Assembly (NCBI GenBank): GCA_945881865.1 | Contig: CAMCVK010000008.1 | Span: forward strand, 94,601-158,600 | Direction: 5' to 3' | DNA: 64,000 nucleotides | DNA from: Fimbriimonas ginsengisoli Gsoil 348 | GTDB lineage: Bacteria > Armatimonadota > Fimbriimonadia > Fimbriimonadales > Fimbriimonadaceae | Shown: in pieces, positions 59,712 to 64,000 of the stretch | Layout: each line of letters begins with the position of its first letter | How positions within the stretch are numbered: position 1 is the stretch's first letter | Made by a program: the position numbers and the translations under genes | Notes under the pieces: model-generated | Databases searched by the model: none | Seen by the model: only the letters and a program-made list of their open reading frames with translations | What the model was told of the DNA's origin: nothing

Positions 59712-61160
59712 TTATCCGCCCGACCTTAACCGGGAAAGATTCTTCTTCATCGGAATGTCGCTCGGAATAATCTTCAGGCCCTGCTCCAGAGTCTGAATCG
59801 CCCGACTGGTTTGGTTCATTTTTTCAAGCGTCACGGCAAGATTGTTATAGGCCGGAGCAAAAGTGCTTCGCGCTTCCAAACTGGTTCTAAAGGCGGCTTC
59901 GGCCGCCGGGAACTTCCTCTGACGCAAGTGGTACAACCCGATCCCGTTAAAAGCCTCGGCACTCTTTGGGTTGCCTTTTGCGACCGCCGAGTAGTGTGAG
60001 AACGCGCCTTCGACATCCCCCGTTTCCCAAAGGGCCGTCGCTAGGTCCAGCCGCACCGGCCATTGGGTTGGGTCGACACGAACCACGGACTTCCAGGCTT
60101 CAATGGCTCGAGGTAGATTCCCCGCCTTTGCGCTGGCCGCGCCAAGGCTCGCCATAGCCGCAGTGGAACCTGGGTTGAGACCTACCAGTCGCTCGAAGGT
60201 AGTCACGGCGGCGACCATGTTTCCGGTTTCATACTGAAGCAGGCCAAGGTTATTGAGCGTATCGATGTCGTCGTCTTTTGCCTGCAAGGCGCGCTCATAG
60301 GCCTGAATCGCCCCCGTTGCATCGCTCGCATCCGCTCGAAGAACGCCCAGGTTGAACCAGAACACCAGGCTGTCGCCCGCAAGTTCACGGCGAGACTCGA
60401 GCACCTGCCGCGCATCCTTTGCGCGGTCAAGTCGGATGAAGCACTCTGAGAGCGACAGTGCCGCCGCAAGATCGCTCGGCTGAATTTCGCAGACGCGCGT
60501 GAAATACAAAACAGCGTCGCCGTACCGAAGGGTGCCTAAGAGGGAGAGCCCCGCGTTTCGGGCAAATGCTACATTGTCCGGCCGGAGATCGCTCGCGCGG
60601 GCGAACGCGTTCCCTGCCCCGATCAGGTCCTTGGCGCCTTCGAGACTAACGCCTAAATTGTTTTGCACGAAGGCGTCGTTGGCCGAGATCTTGGCCGCCT
60701 CGCGGAATCGCTCCACCGCACGCCCGTACTGCTTCTTCCGAAGAAAAATCGTGCCGGAATTGTAAAGCGGTTCAAAAAGGTCTGGCGAAATCAGGCGGAT
60801 CTGATCGAAAATCGCCAGCGCGCGGTCGTCCTGTTGCGTCAGCAGGTAGGCGTTGCCGAGATTATTTAAGATCTCGACATCGCGCGGGGTGTGTCGGTTG
60901 GCAAACTCAAGGAATGAGATCGCCTTGGCTGCCTGACCGGCACGGAGGTAAAGAAAGCCAAGCCACGACTGAATGTCGGAACTGCGTTGATTCTGAGCGT
61001 GGAGCTTTTCGAAGGCAGCCGTAGCACCTGGCAGGTCGCCGTCCTTGTAGAGGTTTGTGGCCTCGGTGACGCGCTGCTTGAAGGTCTTCTCTTCGTCGAC
61101 CTGGCCAAACGAAGCCGTAGCCAGCGCGGCCAAAATCCCCAAAACGACCACCGGTCTCAT
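59712..61160 (-). CDS. Exported TPR-repeat protein
   Basis: A 482-residue protein from MRPVVVLGILAALATASFGQ (signal peptide). About twelve 34-residue TPR units follow, such as GFLYLRAGQAAKAISFLEFA, NNLGNAYLLTQQDDRALAIF and GIGLYHLRQRKFPAAEAAFR. No enzymatic domain. The start ATG overlaps the purL stop as ATGA. It probably scaffolds an envelope complex such as pilus or secretion assembly. Confidence 0.85.
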   Translation of the reverse strand: MRPVVVLGILAALATASFGQVDEEKTFKQRVTEATNLYKDGDLPGATAAFEKLHAQNQRSSDIQSWLGFLYLRAGQAAKAISFLEFANRHTPRDVEILNNLGNAYLLTQQDDRALAIFDQIRLISPDLFEPLYNSGTIFLRKKQYGRAVERFREAAKISANDAFVQNNLGVSLEGAKDLIGAGNAFARASDLRPDNVAFARNAGLSLLGTLRYGDAVLYFTRVCEIQPSDLAAALSLSECFIRLDRAKDARQVLESRRELAGDSLVFWFNLGVLRADASDATGAIQAYERALQAKDDDIDTLNNLGLLQYETGNMVAAVTTFERLVGLNPGSTAAMASLGAASAKAGNLPRAIEAWKSVVRVDPTQWPVRLDLATALWETGDVEGAFSHYSAVAKGNPKSAEAFNGIGLYHLRQRKFPAAEAAFRTSLEARSTFAPAYNNLAVTLEKMNQTSRAIQTLEQGLKIIPSDIPMKKNLSRLRSGG

Positions 61161-63370
61161 CTTTCCGCCATACATTTTGCGATGGAATCTTCAAAAGTCT
61201 CGCGAAGCTCTTCGATGGACCATGCGATTTCTTGGCCAAGCCGCAACTCCCCAGTTTCCACGAGTTCGCCGAGGACTTGCGCGTTCAGACCATAGGCGGC
61301 GGCCAGTTGAATGACGTGATCCGGATCGACCGCCCCCACGATGACGCGGCCGGGAAACTCGCCAAACAGATCGCTTGCCGTTGGCGCGATGTCGAGCTGA
61401 AGTCCGAACCCGCTTTGTAGGCAGACCTCTGCAACCGCCACCAAAAGGCCGCCTTCGCTACAATCGTGGGCAGACTCCAGCCGCTCGGTGCTGAGGAATC
61501 GGTGCAAGTCGCGTTCTTTTTCGGGCGAACCAGGCTCGGGATAGCCGGTCTCCAGACCGTAGACGTCGGCCAAAATGGCACTCGCGCCGAGGCCGTGGTG
61601 GGCCGTTCGCTCGCGTTCCGTCTCGACCAGCACGAGCGTACAGGGGACTGCAGGTGCACTCGGACGGGCGAGCGTCGGGTCGTCCAAGATGCCAAGCATG
61701 CCAATGAGCGGCGTCGGCAGTACCTCGCCTAGGTCGCTCTGGTTGTAGAACGATACGTTTCCGCTGATCACGGGGGTCTGAAGCACCTCGGCGGCGTCGG
61801 CGATTCCCTTTACGGCTCGCTCGAACTGCCAATAAACGTGGAGCTCCTGTGGGCTGCCGAAGTTCAGGCCGTCGGTGGCGGCAACGGGTCTCCCACCGGC
61901 GCAAGCGACGTTTCGAGCCGCCTCGAGAACCGCCAGAACTCCGCCTCGGTACGGGTGGAGGTAGGTCGCTCGGGCATTGCCATCCAAAGAGAGCGCAATG
62001 GCTTTTGACGTTCCGCGCGGGCTGAGGACGGCGGCATCGCCGCGACCAAACGCCACGTTCGTCTGCGTTTGCACCTGCTGATCGAACTGCTGGTAAACCC
62101 AGCGCTTGCTCGCGATATCGGGCGTGGCCAACAGTTGCAGCAGCGACTCACGCACCGGCTTCGGCTCTAACTTAGATGGGTCGAACTCGGCCGCTTCGCT
62201 AAAGTAGCTTGGCTCGGCCAGCGGCAAGGAGTAGGTTGGGCAGCGATCCGCCAAGAGATGCGGATCGACGTCGGCAACAACCTCTTCCCAACGGGTCACC
62301 CGAACTCGCCCATCGTCGGTGAGGTGGCCGATAACCACCGCAGGAAGCCCGTAACGATGGAAAACTTCGATGACTTCGGCCTCGCGACCGGCATGCGCCA
62401 CGGCGAGCATGCGCTCCTGGCTCTCGCTTAGCATCAATTCGTAGCCAGTCATGTCGGACTCGCGCATCGGAACGAGGTCCAGATTGACCGACATCCCGAC
62501 GTCGCCTTTCGCCGCCATCTCGATCGTGCTACAAGTGAGCCCGGCCGCCCCCATGTCTTGAATCGCCACAACTGCACCGGTCTGGAGAGCCTCCAGCGTC
62601 GCCTCGATAAGCAGCTTTTCGGCAAAAGGGTCACCGATCTGGACGTTCGGCCGCTTGTCCTCGTTGTCCTCGCCCAGGGTGTCGCTGGCGAATGTCGCGC
62701 CGTGGATGCCGTCCTTTCCGGTTCGAGAACCTAGGTAAATCACCGGGTTGCCAACCCCAGAAGCCGCCGCCGTCGTCAGGCCATCAAGCGGCAAGATGCC
62801 AACATTCATCGCGTTGACCAGCGGGTTTCCGCTGTACCGCGGATGGAAATGGATTTCCCCGGCCACCGTGGGAACACCAACGCAGTTACCGTAGCCCGCG
62901 ATTCCGGCTACAACGTGCTCGAAGAGATATCGATTTCGAGCGACAATGTTCGGCGGTGCGCTTCCCTCGGTGATCGGACCAAACCGCAAGGCATTCAAAT
63001 TCGCAATCGGCCGCGCGCCCATCGTGAGGATGTCGCGGATGATGCCGCCAACGCCGGTTGCCGCGCCTTGATATGGCTCCACGGCCGACGGGTGGTTGTG
63101 GCTCTCGACTTTCATCGTAATGCCCATGCCGTCGCCGAGGTCGACAACTCCGGCGTTTTCCAGCCCGGCACCTTCCATCGCCTCGCGGTATTTCGAAAAA
63201 TAGGCCAGCACCGGCCGCGAGTACTTATAGCCGCAGTGCTCGCTCCACATCACGGCGAACATGCCCAACTCCGTGTAGCTTGGCTCGCGGCCGGTAAGTT
63301 CCAGGATTAAGGCGTACTCAGCGTCGTTCAAGCCCATCGATGTGTAGACTTCGCGAGTGATGGGGATCAT
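61157..63370 (-). CDS. purL: Phosphoribosylformylglycinamidine synthase subunit PurL
   Basis: A 737-residue small-type PurL. FAVMWSEHCGYKYSRPVL, GDGMGITMKVESHNHPSAVEPY, GVGGIIRDILTMGARPIA, YGNCVGVPTVAGE, AAGLTCSTIEMA, GKAIALSLDGN-like TSKAIALSLDGN, and HDCSEGGLLVAVAE are all family marks. It makes FGAM in purine synthesis with PurQ and PurS, which are not in the window. Its ATG at 63370 lies in the same CATG as the start of the divergent lipoprotein. Confidence 0.96.
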   Translation of the reverse strand: MIPITREVYTSMGLNDAEYALILELTGREPSYTELGMFAVMWSEHCGYKYSRPVLAYFSKYREAMEGAGLENAGVVDLGDGMGITMKVESHNHPSAVEPYQGAATGVGGIIRDILTMGARPIANLNALRFGPITEGSAPPNIVARNRYLFEHVVAGIAGYGNCVGVPTVAGEIHFHPRYSGNPLVNAMNVGILPLDGLTTAAASGVGNPVIYLGSRTGKDGIHGATFASDTLGEDNEDKRPNVQIGDPFAEKLLIEATLEALQTGAVVAIQDMGAAGLTCSTIEMAAKGDVGMSVNLDLVPMRESDMTGYELMLSESQERMLAVAHAGREAEVIEVFHRYGLPAVVIGHLTDDGRVRVTRWEEVVADVDPHLLADRCPTYSLPLAEPSYFSEAAEFDPSKLEPKPVRESLLQLLATPDIASKRWVYQQFDQQVQTQTNVAFGRGDAAVLSPRGTSKAIALSLDGNARATYLHPYRGGVLAVLEAARNVACAGGRPVAATDGLNFGSPQELHVYWQFERAVKGIADAAEVLQTPVISGNVSFYNQSDLGEVLPTPLIGMLGILDDPTLARPSAPAVPCTLVLVETERERTAHHGLGASAILADVYGLETGYPEPGSPEKERDLHRFLSTERLESAHDCSEGGLLVAVAEVCLQSGFGLQLDIAPTASDLFGEFPGRVIVGAVDPDHVIQLAAAYGLNAQVLGELVETGELRLGQEIAWSIEELRETFEDSIAKCMAER

Positions 63371-63764
63371 GGTAAGAAGTATAACCGTCCGACTGCTTGT
63401 CCTCTGCCTGGGGTTGCTGGTTGTAGGCTGCGGCGGGGGTGGCCTACCGATCGGGACCTACGTTGGAAAACGAGAATTTGCGTCGAAGCCAGGCGATGAC
63501 GTATCCGTCCTCGGGACGATGGCAAGGGTCAAACTGACGATTCGAGCCGGCGGAACCTTTCTGCTCACCGACGGCGGCGTCCCTATGGAAGGTCGCGTTC
63601 GAACCTCTGGTGATCAAACAATTCTCCGCGTGGAAAGCCTCATCGGGCGACCCATCCCGGACGGAGAGAACCGCGACATCCCGGTAAGCCACACCACCGA
63701 GAAGCTGGAACTCACCTTTCCGGACGGAAAAGTCGTTCTAACAGCGCAACCCGAACCCGGTTAG
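63369..63764 (+). CDS. Small lipoprotein, unknown
   Basis: A 131-residue protein. The signal MVRSITVRLLVLCLGLLVVGC has lipobox VVGC (Cys21), followed by GGGG. The mature domain of about 110 residues is beta-rich (IGTYVGKREF, RVKLTIRAGGTFLLTDGG, KLELTFPDGKVVLTAQ), recalling small lipocalin-like or membrane lipoproteins. A GTG/ATG start at 63357/63360 is possible too. It begins head to head with purL with no gap. Confidence 0.65.
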   Translation: MVRSITVRLLVLCLGLLVVGCGGGGLPIGTYVGKREFASKPGDDVSVLGTMARVKLTIRAGGTFLLTDGGVPMEGRVRTSGDQTILRVESLIGRPIPDGENRDIPVSHTTEKLELTFPDGKVVLTAQPEPG

Positions 63765-63774
63765 AATGTAGCCG

Positions 63775-64000
63775 GTGAACGAAGAACCAACGAAGCCATC
63801 TACGGATACCGCCCCGAAGGCTCGTGCCAAGAAGCCGACCAGCCGCCTGGCAAGAACCTTGCGGTCGTTGCTGATGATTAGCGGCCTCGGCGTGGTTCTC
63901 GCCGTTACGAACGCGATCACGGCGCAGAACGATGTTCGGATGGCCACGGGAGCCGTGGGCGACGCCCAGAAGCGGTTCTTCATTGAAGGGGCCGACCGGC
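63775..64000 (+). CDS. Membrane protein, N-terminal part (cut by window edge)
   Basis: A GTG at 63775, 10 bp after the lipoprotein stop, opens a frame that runs off the window (75 residues). It has a Lys/Pro/Thr-rich start, then one hydrophobic helix LLMISGLGVVLAVTNAITA and a following NDVRMATGAVGDAQKRFFIE. The layout suggests a signal-anchor protein with an external domain. No family can be named. Confidence 0.5.
   Translation, partial: MNEEPTKPSTDTAPKARAKKPTSRLARTLRSLLMISGLGVVLAVTNAITAQNDVRMATGAVGDAQKRFFIEGADR

Overview
The window looks like a chromosomal segment of a free-living diderm bacterium, most likely of the phylum Armatimonadota (Fimbriimonadia-like). The clues are two large prepilin-type proteins sharing an N-terminal block that starts FTLIELLVVIAIIAILAA and continues into FPVFAQAK, a kdsB gene (Kdo, hence an LPS outer membrane), many small lipoproteins, several PilT-type ATPases, and a moderately GC-rich, tightly packed gene layout with frequent 4-bp stop/start overlaps and TTG, GTG and probably CTG starts. 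The taxonomic call is inference from protein style. I see no tRNA, rRNA, CRISPR array, insertion sequence or prophage.

Layout. 1-3755: partial HNH endonuclease, PAP2 phosphatase, an ECF sigma/anti-sigma pair and a GH5-like protein that has apparently lost its catalytic residues. 3799-9644: small membrane protein, metY, a prepilin with an overlapping micro-lipoprotein, two tandem hairpins, pgk coupled to a NodB-like protein, and a DUF4380 protein. 9836-16020: dnaJ-type co-chaperone/hspR pair, msrA, second prepilin, esterase, beta-lactamase-like hydrolase, Spy-like protein with a clear terminator, and glyQ. 16190-19629: a hypothetical membrane protein, tatA, and a compact operon of an unknown protein, a PqqD-like protein, a minimal FtsX permease and a LolD-like ATPase. 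19626-26639: CapA-like, fasciclin, thioredoxin, Acb2/Tad1-like hairpin, STN-domain, DUF423 and M14 peptidase genes.

26636-35832: Eis-like acetyltransferase, M42 peptidase, then a leftward amino-acid/nucleotide operon (AcuC/HDAC-like, tyrA, aroA, cmk, dapA, HExxH protease), divergent aroC, and a 43-residue membrane peptide. 35928-39448: pstB overlapping a GAF histidine kinase, then metX with a coupled ACT-domain gene. 39481-44952: three tandem PilT paralogues, a membrane-anchored protein, a Gre-family factor and a PadR regulator. 45117-47653: secE-nusG-recJ. 47650-49932: ECF sigma, anti-sigma and a PDZ protein with a degenerate trypsin-like domain. 50014-54675: dtd, rel, kdsB, a lipoprotein and greA. 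54696-57191: glycosyltransferase and an ABC-2 polysaccharide exporter. 57200-64000: phoU, an orphan Opp/Dpp ATPase, nadK, a TPR protein and purL in one leftward run, then a divergent lipoprotein and a partial membrane protein.

Most of the window is housekeeping. The best leads for something new are the PqqD/mini-FtsX/ABC operon (17104-19629), the chromosomal Acb2/Tad1-like gene (23454-23804), the three pilT paralogues, and the two catalytically degenerate enzymes beside sigma/anti-sigma pairs.
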